Both the position numbers and the translations under genes were made by a program. A stretch of DNA of 64,000 nt from Physcia stellaris (Eukaryota > Ascomycota > Lecanoromycetes > Caliciales > Physciaceae), in assembly GCA_018902385.1 (NCBI GenBank), contig JABSSW010000058.1, forward strand, positions 167,303 to 231,302. The letters run 5' to 3'. The notes under the pieces are model-generated. The model did no database searches, had not been told where the DNA came from, and saw only the letters and a list, made by a program, of their open reading frames with translations. Positions 11,650-23,681 of the stretch are shown one piece after another. Numbering within the stretch: position 1 is the stretch's first letter; each line of letters starts with the position of its first letter.

Positions 11650-13151
11650 TCAGACCAAAGTTTTCACCTCACCATCTTTGATCTTCCCAGCTCCAAGCAG
11701 CCTCTTGACCTCTTCGGCCCAGACATTGGCTACAGCATCCACGCCTTTCGCACCACCCAGTTTACCCGCGAGCGCAGCCAGCTCCTCATTATCAATCTTG
11801 CCCATGACCAAGTCGACCTCATTCAAGACCTCATCCACGCGCTTCGCGCCCGCCGTCTCGCCCGCAGGAAGCAAATAATTAACATCCTTGACGGAGCTCT
11901 TGAGCACGCGCTTATTCTTCTTCGCCGCGTTCTTGGCCGCCTCTTTCGCTTTCTTGCCCTCTGCCTTTTCCGCCTTGGCCGCTTCCTCAGCGACCTTCTT
12001 CAACCTCTCGTCCTCTTCCTTCTTCTTCGCCTTCTCTTCCTTCTCCCTCCGCTCCGCCTCCTCTTTCTCTTCCCTCTTCCGATTCTTGCCGGCCCGCTCC
12101 TGCTGTCTGAATTTCTTGATCCGCTCGTCCCCGGCCAGGCAATCATCCACCAGGCTCCTCAAGCGCGCCGTATCCTCCGTCTTCTTCTTCTTGCGCGCAT
12201 TGTTGTTCTTCTTCTCGATATGCCGCTTCTGGTCCCGGTTCTCGTTGTCGTCCGGGACGTCCTCGTCCTGGTACTCGAAGCTGCGCCAGCTGTCGAAGTT
12301 GTACCAGAAGTTGTAGAAGGCCTCCACCTCCTCCTTCGTGCTCGCATCATTCCCTAACTTCGGCACAGGCTGCTCTTTGCTGAACCTCCCCTCGCTCTCG
12401 AATACGGGTCCCCAGGCTTTGAACCAGCCCCTCTTCTGCGCATCCTTTTTCTGGGGGGCTCCACGTCCGCGTTTTCGTCGACGGAGTCGAATTGGCGCCG
12501 CTTGACGGGGTCGAGGAGCACTTCGGTTGCTTTTTGGATGCATTTGAAGAAGGAGTCGTCTTCTGAGGAGCCGGTTGCGGCGCGTTTGTCCGGGTGGTGC
12601 CGGAGGACCTTTTTGCGGTGGGCGGTTTTGATTTGGGATTCTGTGGCGCGCCAGCGGTGGCGGGAGAGGCCAAGGACGGCGTAGTGGTCTTGGCCCTGAG
12701 GGAGGAATTAGTAAGGATATGATTGAGAGGCGGGAAGGGAAAGGCACGATGTGGCATGAAGTGCGAGGATGGGAAGGGAGGAACAGAGATCGGCAATCGT
12801 ACCTTCCAATCTTTGGCGTCGCGCTGGAGCATCATCTGGTCTTCCGGCTCGCTGATCTCCCCGGCGTCATCGTCCTCGACTTTTTTGACATTTTCTTGGG
12901 CTTGGATGCGGTCGTCTTCGGAAAATGTACGGTGGTGACGTTTCTGTATATTTGTAAGCATCACCCGCGTCTAACAATTCTCCAGTTGTGGCAGGACATA
13001 CTCTTCGTGCATGGGCGAGAAAATGAGGTCCAACGGGCTCAATGTTGCGCTGGGTTGCAGTGGAGAGTGTGCCGATGGCCTTGAAGTCCTTCTCTGCAGA
13101 CCAGCCTTCTGGAAGGACGGGCAGGGGTAGCTGGACGTGCACAGTTGCCAT
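11650..13151 (-). CDS. zuo1: zuotin, ribosome-associated J-protein (one-base frame break)
   Basis: Three exons, 13151-13002, 12943-12803 and 12695-11650. Exon 1 encodes the Zuotin N-terminus (MATVHVQLPLPVLPEGW). Exon 3 opens with the J domain (GQDHYAVLGLS) and its HPD signature (RHHPDKRA). The zuotin homology domain follows (GWFKAWGPVFESEGRFS, FYNFWYNFDSWRSFEYQDED), then a long charged helix rich in Glu/Lys/Arg. The C-terminal half, with LVDDCLAGDERIKKF, matches the family. Zuotin with Ssz1 forms the ribosome-associated complex that recruits Hsp70 to nascent chains. Oddity: the exons sum to 1337 nt, one short of a multiple of three. The J-domain frame and the downstream frame meet at a run of six G on the + strand near 12451-12456. 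One extra base there gives a normal 445-aa protein. Confidence 0.88.
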
Positions 13152-13850
13152 GATGGTGGTTCAATTGTTCTATGGTAAAGTCCTACTTTCTTTACTTATG
13201 TGAGTAGTTGGACGTAAACGCTAGCGCTTGTTCGAAATAATTTCTCAAGACGGCGGATCATCGGGCCGAGGATCTGCTTTCTTCCATTTAGTTTGCAACC
13301 GAACTCGCCTCGCTCGCCTAATGGTGGAGCCTCGGATTTATTATTGATGCACCGCTTGAGTAATTGCTAATACGAAAACGAGAATCAGGTATCCAATCAC
13401 TCGACTCTGTTGGCTGTTCTAGACAATTAGCCATGTCCGGCTCTACACCGCTGCCACTCGTATAGTCTCATCTGAGTAGAGACTCAGCCTCAGCCTCAGC
13501 CTCAGCTGGCAGCCCTCATCTTTATGCGGCATGGCGTGAGCGCAGCGTGTCGCTCTTTTCATTGATGTACCTTAGCCGATATTCAGGACCCTTCTCAGCT
13601 TCTCACAGCATTCACCTGATTGGATGAGGACGGTGAAAGCCAACGGTGATGGGCTGTTTCATGATGGATTCCTCCACTGCCTAGTTCGCCGTCAGCCTTG
13701 GCGAGAAGGTGTTGTATATACAGCGTGTTGAACGCAATACCCATTCTCCCATCTCTTCCTCTTTTGTTTATCTCTTTTGTTTATCTTCTTTAGTAGCTAC
13801 AGGGAAAAACAAGACAAGATGTCATACCGACCCCCGCACCACCATATCAG
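13152..13850. other. divergent intergenic region
   Basis: About 700 bp between the zuotin start and the proline-rich gene on the other strand. It contains a short imperfect CAGCCT hexamer run near 13485-13508 and a T/C-rich stretch at 13740-13795, just ahead of the next ORF. No gene seen. Confidence 0.4.
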
Positions 13851-14741
13851 ATGCCGGGATCCTATCCTCCTCCTCCCTCAACCCAATATCCGCCATCCTA
13901 CGCTGTCCCCCCTCAGCAACCGATGGGCTACCCACCACCCCAACCCCAATACCAACAACCAATTCCCTATCCCTCGTACCCACAAACATCCCCCTACCCG
14001 TACCCTGCCCACTTCCAGCCTCCCCACCCCATACAGCAGCCCATTCCCCTACAGCAACCAATCCCCACAACCCGCTCCCTAACCGTCCAATCCACCCCGC
14101 ACTCACCTCCCCAAATCCTCATCACCGACACCCTCACTTCAGTACCGCTCTACACACTCACCTTCCCCAAGCGCGAGCATCTGAGCTCCACGCCCCACAT
14201 TTCGGTCGCCGGTCCCTCAGGGCAGCAGATCGGGACTATACGCTTCCACTCCATGAGCGACGATGTCGATCTCGTGCTCCATGGCCAGGCAACCAAATTG
14301 AAGGCCGGTAGCCTTAGTTCGAGCCACGAGATGGTCAGCGGCGTGCCCGGGGCCGGGAAGTGGAAGTGGAAGAAAGGGGAGTGTAGGGATGGGAAGGGGG
14401 AGGTGGTGGCCAAGTTTAAGGTGGAGAAGTGGAAGAAGAAGAAAAAGGTGAGTGGTTTGTGAGTTATTCTCTCTCTCTTTTCCTTTGGAGCGAAAAGTCG
14501 CTGGATGGCGGGAGAGGAAGGGAAAGGAAAGGAAAGGAAAGGAAAGGTGTGCTGACGATTTGGCGTGTAGGAAGGGAAATTCGAGCTGAGTCCCAGTATT
14601 GCTGCTGGGGGCCTGGCGATGGATGAGATCGTTGTTAGTGGGATTGCCAAGGTGGAGCAGAAGTTTAGAGACACTGGTGCTGCGGAGGGAGTGGAGGCGG
14701 GGTTTGAAGTGGCTTCTGTTATTACTGGTGCTGGGTCTTGA
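13851..14741 (+). CDS. proline-rich protein with tubby-like/LURP-one-like C-terminus
   Basis: Two exons, 13851-14447 and 14571-14741, total 768 nt (255 aa). Residues 1-85 are Pro/Gln/Tyr-rich (PPPPSTQYPP, PPQPQYQQP). The rest resembles the small beta-barrel tubby-like domains found in fungal hypothetical proteins, judged only by strand pattern (ILITDTLTSVPLYTL, HISVAGPSGQQIGTIRF, WKWKKGE). An upstream ATG at 13819 begins MSYRPPHHH in another frame. One added base near 13849 would fuse it naturally to this ORF, so the true start may be 13819. The intron carries a GGAAA pentamer repeat. Function unknown. Confidence 0.6.
14519..14547 (+). repeat. GGAAA pentanucleotide microsatellite
   Basis: About five tandem GGAAA units inside the intron of the proline-rich gene (14448-14570). 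It is visible directly and has no coding effect. Confidence 0.8.
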
Positions 14742-16471
14742 TTAGCATCTGGTCGGCCTTGAGAACCTTGCGTCTCGTAAGAAGGGCCATCGAGAAGAGT
14801 GCATGTAGGTGCTGGAGAATACAAGTGACGTGAACCAGCTTTCTGTCGGCGGAACACCTTGTGGGTCCTTGCTAATGCCATCGTTGTGATATTGGCGCAC
14901 GTTATGATAAAAAAGCAAGTGTATACTATAACCACTAGCTATTGCTATATCTCAAGACCCACTTTGAGTACACTACTGCGGCCCAGAGCATGGAAGCCAG
15001 CCCTCTCCTCAATCATTGGCTCGCCCCTCACAACCCTCAATGAACCAAAGACAAATTCTTCACCCTCCGCCTCTTCGTTCTTCTCTTTCCGTACCTGACG
15101 CAGAAGCTACATACCTATTACTGGCTTTCACGGGTCTTGCTGCCTTAGAAAAAGAAGTGGCTGTGGCTCGACCCATCCAAAATGGACTTGAGACCGCTAG
15201 ATACGTTGGCAGTTGCTATAAGAATAGGTACCACTCGCTCTCTCCATTGTGATGAAGGTGGTTTTTGTAAGGCGAGCAGATCGCGTGATTTCGTGCTGGA
15301 CATCTGGCTTGTTCTAATGGGTTGATGGGGCTCCTTGGATCGTTTCGGCATCTTTTCGGTCAAAATTGGATACTGATGCAACAATCTGTTCTGTTGTTGG
15401 GTTGTGCAAAGCCACAAACATCCCCAATTTCAGGCAGCTTTGAAGGAAAGAGGTACGCTATAGAGTCAGAGTTCGAGATATAAAGGCACACTCTTTGACA
15501 GTTTTGGCATGGTGGCCAAGGCTGCTCATTGATAATAATATAATGTTGGAGACTATGTAATGAAAACGCCATCCTCGTGATGATGGCCATAGGGATAGAC
15601 CTCATATACTGAGTGATTAGATGATTGGCTAGCTTGTAGCTTAGTCCAGCAGACAAGTCATAGCCAGGCCTTGGAGGCCGTCTTTTACAAGGCTGTGGTT
15701 AAAGCGGTCAAGGTTTCTAGATGAGGATGGTCTCACTCAGTCCGGAGGTTTGAATTGGGGTTGTCGAAAATAGAGAGACTGCAGAAGGTGAATGTCCGAC
15801 TATGAGGCGTACTCGTACACCTGTCTATCCATGTCAGGATGCTCAAGAAGAGTCATCTGAGGCTGACGATGAAAGTCTGCCTATATTTGTTTATACGTAC
15901 TCCGAAAAGTCAGTACACTCCTACGCTCTCCAAACCGCCATAAACCCGTTAAATCCTCCGAACTTTCGTCGATAGGTGGACACTGTGATTGATATCCACG
16001 CGAGCCTGGTGTTCGACTTGTCCGGCATAGCTAAGTGGAAGCCTCGTGAATGCTCTGATCTTATCGTGGCTCACTTTCTTGACAATTAAGGTATCGTGAT
16101 GGCGAACGGCTGCAGGTTATCTACTCTCCTAGTTCTTTCGAGTTTCCAGAATCTGTAAGGCAAAATATATTACCGATGATGTCCTGGGTGATGGCTTGCA
16201 TCAAGTACATCTGGTTTCCGCTGTCTTCTCACCTACCATCCTCTTGGCACTTCTCTGCCAAGTCCAGTGCATCATGAAATTGCCCTTTTGAATTTGGTTA
16301 TCATCTTGTAATCTGAGTGACGGATAACATCATGGGAGACACTAAGTACAGCAGCCGAATTGACTCCTTAGAAGAAACTAATGTCTGGTGCAGACCGCTG
16401 CACCGCAGACGCTGGCGATACGGGACCAGGCAGGGCTTGTTACTATGTTTTTAGATCCTCGAACAAACTGA
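14742..16471. other. intergenic, no gene supported
   Basis: About 1.7 kb. Several ORFs under 100 codons exist on both strands, but none shows family motifs, consistent splice signals or codon bias. No tRNA-like cloverleaf or transposon ends were found. Confidence 0.35.
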
Positions 16472-17755
16472 CTACGCAATCCCGTCATTCGATGGTACCT
16501 CCGGGTTCGAGTGCAGTAGGTTTTCCGACCTCGTGACGGTTTCAGCCCGTAAAGAGCGAGACGTCGAATCAATAAGCCTTTTGGCGATTGCTCGCGCCAT
16601 GAACATCTGTAGCTGCCTTGCCTCCTGCTGATCCTCCTTAGTTTTATCGGCCTTTTCTTGCTCACTGAGATTCTGTTGTCTCATGGTCCGAATCTCTCTT
16701 ACGATGTGATCGAGGACATTCTCGGGAACTCTAGATCTAACGGCGTAACTCTCAAGATCCCGAACATATCGTCTGGTAACATCTGTAGCGCCATCAACGG
16801 AGAAGGCGATACAGTATGAGATTTTCCTGCCCCATCCTACCGTGATGCAAGCCAGTTTCCAGAGTTGCGAACTTGGGCAAGCATATTATATACCTTCAGT
16901 GTATATTCGCGGTTGGTCCCAGGCTTGTTCGCACGAATCCACATGAATCCATCGATTTTGATGCTCAGAGAATATTTCGCTCCACGCTAAATCCTCCGAA
17001 CACCACACATACCGTACCCTAGAGCCAAGGGCCCGGCACAGCAGACTAAAGCAATCTGCCCATTCACCTGCCCGACCTCTTTGGGTCTTAAGGAGCGCTA
17101 AGACATCCGAGATCCTGGGAAACCTCACATATTCGTGGCATACTATGTCCGAGCATTGGTAAAGCTCGACCTTTGCGGCTCCTTGGATTTTCTCCTCTGT
17201 AGTAGGTTGAGCAAAGCCTCGCTTAAAAGTTGGTTTCGAACATTTGTTACAGGGAGGGTTATAGACATAGGTGAAGAATTCATTGCGAAACCACCTAGAG
17301 ATTGTGTTAAGTTTATTCTCACCATTATAAACAGGACTAGAGGATCATGGAATACGCTACAGCGCACCTCAACAGGGCGCGCAAGACGCAATCTTGATAT
17401 CCCACTCTGGTCGGCTTAAGTCTAGGCTCGCGGCCTGGGCTTGTTGAAGGGAATATTGGTACTCGGCATTACTGTGGATATCTTCCAAGGGAATGACTGA
17501 TACAGCTTCGTCCAGAACGGCAGAGTTCTCGTACTTCAACGGAATTTTTGATAGATCAAGTAGCTGAGTTCGAAATCTCGCTGCGGACGCCTCTAACGGT
17601 GGGCTGGGCACTTTCGGCCATAGCCTCCTACGTCGATCTGCGGGTATTTCAGACATTAGTTGTATGAATCGTTTCTGGAGTATTCTGCATTTGGCGTCAT
17701 CTAATAGGGTCGTTGACCCTTTAGTGTATGAATAGTTTGATAGGTCGCCTTTCAT
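16472..17755 (-). CDS. png1: PNG1-like transglutaminase-fold protein lacking catalytic Cys and His
   Basis: Exons 17755-17368, 17294-16894 and 16836-16472. After splicing the order is classic PNG1: KVPSPPLEASAARFRTQLL, then YQDCVLRALLRWF, EFFTYVYNPPC, the zinc ligands CNKC and CSDIVC, then RFPRISDVLALLKTQRGRAGEWADCF. It continues VRYVWCSEDLAWSEIFSEHQNRWIHVDSCEQAW and GRKISYCIAFSVDGATDVTRRYV. Where active PNGases have GRCGEW, this protein has GRAGEW. Where they have a catalytic His in the DHVW segment, it reads DLAW. The Asp of the triad is kept (HVDSCE). It should therefore not deglycosylate; a non-enzymatic role is known for filamentous fungal PNG1. The exons sum to 1154 nt; one base is missing near 17401-17403 (GGG versus GGGG in GAGTGGG), which would give 384 aa. 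Confidence 0.87.
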
Positions 17756-18077
17756 GGCTCGGCTATGTACTTGTTGAATTCTTAGGAGGAGATATCGGTT
17801 GTGATAGCCATCGAGAGAAACGGTGAATGTTCAGTGGAGACTCTGATGGTATAAAGGTTGCGGAGGATCGAATCAGAGGAGACATGATTGTTGGATGTGT
17901 TGATTAATGAAACGATACCGACATGATGGATCGTAGTCGCCCTTTTGTGATCTGATCCCAGGCCTAACGTCCAAATGGATAAATTGATGAAAAGAACATT
18001 AAAAGCCAAAGGACAAGTCGAGATGCTAGAGAAAGGAAATGCCTCCACTCCCTATTCACAAGCGATAGCTCTCATGC

Positions 18078-19277
18078 TCAAGTCAGAGCCAAATGAACAC
18101 GATTCGCCCCTTGAACTTCGTGTACTTCCCGCAGCCGAGCATGATATGACTTCAGTCTACACAGAACTTCTTGGCCGTTCCAAGTTTCCTTTTCTGCGTC
18201 GGTGCCCCGGCTGGGAAGACCGATTTGCTCCAGTGCGAAACTTGCTGCGACGCTGCCGTAGCTCGCAGCTTCAGAAAGGCTATTGTAATTTTGCAGGCCG
18301 ACCATAAAGCCCCCAAGGAATGCGTTGCCCGCACCGGTGGGGTCGATGACTTCAGGCGAGTCTGGGCCATAAAAGGCCAGAAACCAGGCAAACGCTTCTG
18401 ACCTACAAGCCACCAGACAGCCGTGCTCAGCTGCCCTTACGACAACGTATCCTTGCCCGAAATGGCCCACTCCAGAGTTTAGAAAGACACTTACATAAGC
18501 CTCTAATTGGCCGGGATCCAGTTTTTTCAGGGAATCCGGTGAGAATAGCGCAGTCATCTCGAAATGGTTCGGCGAGAAGACGTCAACCAATGTGCAGGCT
18601 TCCAACATCAGCCCGCAGTTCTCAGACTTACAAGCAGCTGGGAATGGTTCCCACACGACGAGAGGTCGTTCCGTGACGCCGCACTCTTCGCGGAAAGCCA
18701 TAAGCTCGGGTATCTGTCTCGTCATCTCTTCCGGGCTAGCGAGGAAATGAAAGGCTTGTGCATACACGAGGGAAGTGGACCGGAGATCGGCTGGTGACGG
18801 CTTGAGAGGCTCTGTGATGTATTTGAAAATTTTGGCTGCAATGTACCTAAGTGACAACCAATGACGGTAGTAGGGGCTTACCAACGGCCGAACGTTGTGT
18901 CCTCGTACTCTAATAGCCCCCTAGTGGAAAGTCTGTGTGCGTCCCTTCTCATGGTTATGCTCATCTCCCAGTCACGCAGCCAATCTTCAGCAGCCTCTGA
19001 AAACTCTTTCCGGCCGTCACCAGACATCCTACTGATTTTGATTCTGTGGTATCTGCAAAAAGTCGAGCACCTAGAGTGGCTATCGTAAAAGGAGAAAGTG
19101 AGAATGAGGCGAGCGACGACAGCAGCAGCGAGTTTCCACACAGTAAGCCCCAGAGCCACCAAGAACATCAGTAAGGGTCCGCCGTCCAGGGAACCGCAAT
19201 TCATCCAATACAACCATCCCAAGTGACAAAAATGATATTGTTTGACGGGGGTCCTCTACCGGTACTCCGGTCCTCAT
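18078..19277 (-). CDS. pfkB-family kinase, Mak32-like (one-base frame break)
   Basis: Exons 19277-19142, 19079-18882 and 18846-18078. The N-terminus has SFLSLGMVVLDELRFPG and LGGSGAYSTLGARLF, the substrate-binding start of ribokinase-like enzymes of the Mak32 branch. The end carries the pfkB signature 2 as DPTGAGNAFLGGF, with Asn where true kinases have the catalytic Asp. The same change is usual in Mak32 homologues, so catalysis is doubtful. Middle blocks STRGLLEYEDTTFGR, VVWEPFPAACKSEN and VDVFSPNHFE are also characteristic. The exons total 1103 nt. The frame of SVGCLVTAGK and that of EFSEAAEDWL meet near 19003-19012, and one added base restores 367 aa. In yeast, Mak32 is needed for structural stability of a virus-like particle; the role here is unknown. 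Confidence 0.83.
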
Positions 19278-20227
19278 GATTGGACTTGAGATGTGAAAGG
19301 ATGTGAGCTCCTCAACTTGGGTATATAAGAAGAAGGTTTGTTTGTGAGACTTGCCGGTAAAGTATCCGGCATGTAATCGCGGCTGTGTTATCAAACGTGT
19401 GATGACTTACAATTGATGAAATGTGTTCCTGGAGTCTGATTCATACCTGGCATGGCCGATTCCGGGTGACCTTACCAGTATTCAGTCAGATACGGTACCT
19501 CGTACATGGAAAGAACACAATGAAGCACCGTGCAAACACATGCAAACGACAAGACTGAAAATGAAATCGACTCTAGTACGCTATCTACTCATGAAACAAT
19601 GCTCTGTATTAGTGATGAATAATAGATAGTAGGAGAGGGTAATTAAAGGAGTTATGTTGCAAGGCCTCAGGCCTTCCATATGCCCCTCTGGTGCAGCAGC
19701 ATACGATCTACTTGCCTTGATTCCTATGGAGGATGCCTCATGAGATAGCCTAAGTACGAATTGGAGAGTCACATGACTATGCCAAATAAGAGATTCGATT
19801 CGAAGAAACCTTGGAAGGTAAGTTCTCGTCGCAGCAATTCGAAAAGGTCATGACTGGTCTGGTGCTTCCAAATCGCTCTCTGTCGCTTCTAGGCTCACCA
19901 TCGTAAAGCAGCTTACAGCCTTCGCTTTCTAAACAGATTTGAGCCATGTACGGTCGTGGTCAAAAGCAAAGTCTAGAACTAAGAAAACACAAGTAAAAGT
20001 GCAATTGTGAGACGAGTTTCACGGGGTTTGAAACCGAGATGCTCCTGATCTTCCTAAACACAAAGTCTTGGCGTACGCTAAGATAAGTAAGCGAGATACT
20101 TATCTTTCAACCGAGGCGGAATGAAGGAAATCCACACTCCACAGTTAATTCCGAACCACGCCATCTTCCGGCGAGCTTTCGATCAAAGGACTACACGGTA
20201 GCTCATGTACGGAGCCTTATACTCTTG
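19278..20227. other. intergenic between kinase and enp1
   Basis: About 950 bp shared by two divergent promoters. No supported ORF, RNA or repeat. Confidence 0.4.
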
Positions 20228-21774
20228 ATGTCCTCCAGATCCAGATCCAAAAGCGCCCGACGTCATAATCCGCTTGCTGAGGATTTAGTCGCTACAGGCA
20301 ACTTGCGCGTTAAGTCCAACAAGAGGAAGGCGAAGACAGAGGATGAAGAGGATCGCTTCGTGGATTCAAGATCGTCGCGCAAGATTCTAAAAATCGGCCA
20401 GAAGCTAATCGACGAAGATCAAAAGGAGAATGCCCCCATACTTCCAAACCCTGCATTCACCTTCGAATCGCGGTTTGCTACTGAAGAGCAGCCTGAGGAT
20501 GACGAATTAGCCGGAGACCAAGATGGATGGGGAGATGGGGAGGAGGAAGAGGTGATTGAAGAAGTAGTACATTATTGGGCTCATCAGGACTCTGCGACAC
20601 ATCGCTAATAACGGCTACCGATAGGAAATCGATGCAAATGACTTGGACCTCTACAACAGATTTATGCCCACACCAGACGATCCTGCAGTACATTCAATGC
20701 AAGATGCAAGCACACAAAGCGAAGAGGGGACAAATCTAGCGGACCTGATCCTTTCGAAGATTGCATTACACGAAGCTGCTACGGCGCATGAACCTAGGAT
20801 ACAAGGAGGAGGGGCGCCTGAAGATGCTGTCGAATTGCCGGCGAAAGTAGTCGAAGCCTATTCAAAGTATACCTTATTGCTTGAAAGCTGTGGTCGGAGA
20901 ACTGACCTGCTGTCTGCTTAGGATCGGGCTGCTGCTCTCACGCTACAAATCTGGCAAGCTGCCGAAACCTTTCAAAGTCATCCCAACCATACAGCAGTGG
21001 GAGGAGCTGCTCTCAATAACGCGGCCAGAGTCATGGACTCCAAATGCATGTTACGAAGCTACCAGAATCTTTGTCTCTGCGAAGCCCCATATTGTCCAGC
21101 AATTTTTAGAATCAGTCCTACTCGACCGCGTGCGGGACGATATCCATGAAACCAAGAAGTTGAACGTGCATCTGTACAAGGCGTTGAAAAAGGCGTTGTA
21201 CAAACCAGCAGCCTTTTTCAAGGGTTTCCTTTTTCCTCTAGTCGTTACCGGTACCTGTACGCTGCGAGAAGCTCACATCATTTCCAGCATCCTCGTTCGT
21301 GTCTCTATACCGGTGTTACACTCTGCAGCTGCCCTTCTCCGATTGACGGAGATCGCAGCAGAGCAGACTTCACTCTCGACGGAAAGTGCTGGTGCTACCA
21401 ACGTATTTATCAGGGTTCTTCTCGAAAAGAAATACGCGTTGCCCTACAAAGTCATCGACGGTTTGGTGTTTCATTTCCTTCGGTTCCGAGCAATGCCCAC
21501 CGATGGCTCAGATGTGAACAGTCTGGCCGCCCGAGACTTGAAACTTCCCGTATTGTGGCATCAATGTTTGTTGGCGTTCGCTCAACGTTATCGCAATGAC
21601 ATCACGGAAGACCAGCGAGAGGCATTGCTAGATCTATTGTTGGTGAAGGGTCACAAGGACATCGGACCTGAAGTGCGGAGAGAGCTCTTGGAGGGTCGAG
21701 GAAGAGGCGTGGCTATTGAAGAGCAAGGCGGTGATGGGGGGGATGACACAATGGTACTTGATCCTACTAATTAA
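20228..21774 (+). CDS. enp1: Enp1/bystin, 40S ribosome biogenesis factor
   Basis: Three exons, 20228-20566, 20625-20866 and 20922-21774, give 1434 nt (477 aa). The N-terminus is basic (RSRSKSARRHNPLAEDL), followed by an acidic stretch (GEEEEVIEEV). The bystin domain starts with LLLSRYKSGKLPKPFKVIP and continues ITRPESWTPNACYEATRIF, KKALYKPAAFFKGFLFPL, LEKKYALPYKVIDGLVFHF and LPVLWHQCLLAFAQRY. These are diagnostic. In yeast Enp1 sits on 90S and pre-40S particles and is required for 20S pre-rRNA processing. The start at 20228 is the first ATG in the frame. Confidence 0.95.
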
Positions 21775-23681
21775 TCTGGAAAGTTTCAAGCATCATTCTT
21801 GCACAATCACAGCATCAAGGCGCCCAGCGACCAGAGGTTGCCTTGTACAATGAAGTTCGTCTTGCCTACCTCGATTCGTCCCCCTTGATCCTCGAAATCA
21901 GTCGAGAGTCAGGTATCGAGCTATTTGAGTATTCCACATCTGACTGTGAGATTCCGACTGTCTACTGAAGGCCTCAGTGGTAGGAGATTGTAGAACATGC
22001 AGTTTCAGGTTCCATGGAAGGTGAATTCGCCACCCGATCAGGTTGGACACAGCCGCCGATCATCGAGAACACTATCTGATTCAACGTTCTATGTATCCAA
22101 CAGCGAGAATGGTACCTTAGGAAAGGCGGAAGGATCACCTTAAGAGTGGAAGTATGGTTCTTCAAGCTTAATCCAGGTGAATGGGTAATATATTGAAACA
22201 GATTTAAAGACCAGGAGAATTAAGCATAAAATCTGATGCAGGCGCACGCGATTATTTCCTGGTAGTCCTTGGTGGTTAATGGCTGAGGCTATCCAACTTG
22301 GAGCGATGGATTGGGTGGGATCTGAAGCCTGCGCCCACGAGTCGGACGGCCCCCATCGATGATCGCTGTGCTCGTACCTGACCTCATCGGTTTCTACTCA
22401 GGCTGATAATCATATGCATCCTGCTGCTGGGGCAAAGTCCTCATTGCAATTTCTGCTTCGAAATTGCCATTTTCGTCCTAAATTCGGTGTTTCACGTCAC
22501 ACAGCCATTCAGAATACAAGACAGCACCATTTCCATCGCTGCAAAGGATCCAGGCAGTGTGTTTGTTCTTTGTCTGGGACTAGCAACAATGTTTCTCGAG
22601 GTTTTCGACCGCGAGACTCATGATAGGTGAGCAAGCGAAAAGCATCCAAATGCAGTCAGCTTGTCGTCCACGACATGACTCGATGATCATGACGTCAATC
22701 GCACACGCACAGTCAGATTATCGGGTGAGTGGAAAATGTCAGGCGGACGAGCTGAGAGTAGCACCATCGTCTGATCAATGGTCTGTTGTATGACTCTGCA
22801 GAGAAGCAAAAGCCCAGAATGGACTGCATCCGATCGAATGATTCTTTGTGAGCGTTGTTCCACACGAAACCCCACCTTCCGACCGGTACCTTGCATTCGA
22901 AAAAGGAATCCCGAAGACTGTGCCTACGTTGAGCAGCTTCCCCAATGGAGGGAGGGCAGTGGAAGAGTGGATGTGCCGCGGTGCTGAAACGTCGAGGGAG
23001 GGCAGATGTTGTGTGATTGCGCCGCATATTGCTGGACTCGTGAGACAGGGCCAAAACGGTACCTTGAACGGTAGGTAGTAGGTGAAGCTGAGGCTGCGGG
23101 TCAAGCCGTCTCTCTGTGGGTGTGGATATTATTGTCATCGGAATTTGACTAAGCTCACTAAGCCCTGTTCAGAAGGATTCCAAGGGATCGCTCGCTAAAT
23201 TGGCTGATTCCTTGGTGCGAGCTGCCCCTGATCTCCGCCCCGAACTCGCGCTGCATCCCTTTACGAGCGAGAAGGCACGCTTACCACATAAGAACCCCGA
23301 CCGTCTCCCTTCAACCTCCCTCTTTTCTCTCCACGCTCTAATCGACATTTCTTAGATGCTCAACCCACTTTGTACTATTCTTTGAGCTTTTCCCAGTTCA
23401 TGCACTGTATTATCGATTCACTTTTTTGGATTTTCTTGTATGGTGCTGCCTTCACGCACTAGCCTCTTTTGACTTACGCCCGCCCTACCCGCGCCCTTTG
23501 CCGATTGCAACTGTGTCCTTTTCATCAACCGACTGCTTTTTGTTAGGCATCAGACTTGTTCATCTTGTGCACCCTTCTACCTTTCTGCACTAGAAGTTTC
23601 AAGATCCTGCAGTCGTCCATTTCGACTCTCACCATCGTCTGCCATTGAAAAGCAGCCTTACCATACAAACACACCCCCAAA
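21775..23681. promoter_or_regulatory. long hacA upstream and leader region
   Basis: About 1.9 kb without a supported gene. The last ~350 bp (23300-23681) is pyrimidine-rich, as in fungal promoters and leaders, and several ATGs occur before the hacA start. A long 5' leader with upstream ORFs would fit what is known of translational control of hacA in Aspergillus. Transcription start sites are not visible from sequence, so this assignment is inferred. Confidence 0.35.

Noticed and set aside
11584-12357. 257-codon + strand ORF rich in Leu/Arg
   Set aside because: Reverse shadow of the charged helix of zuotin.
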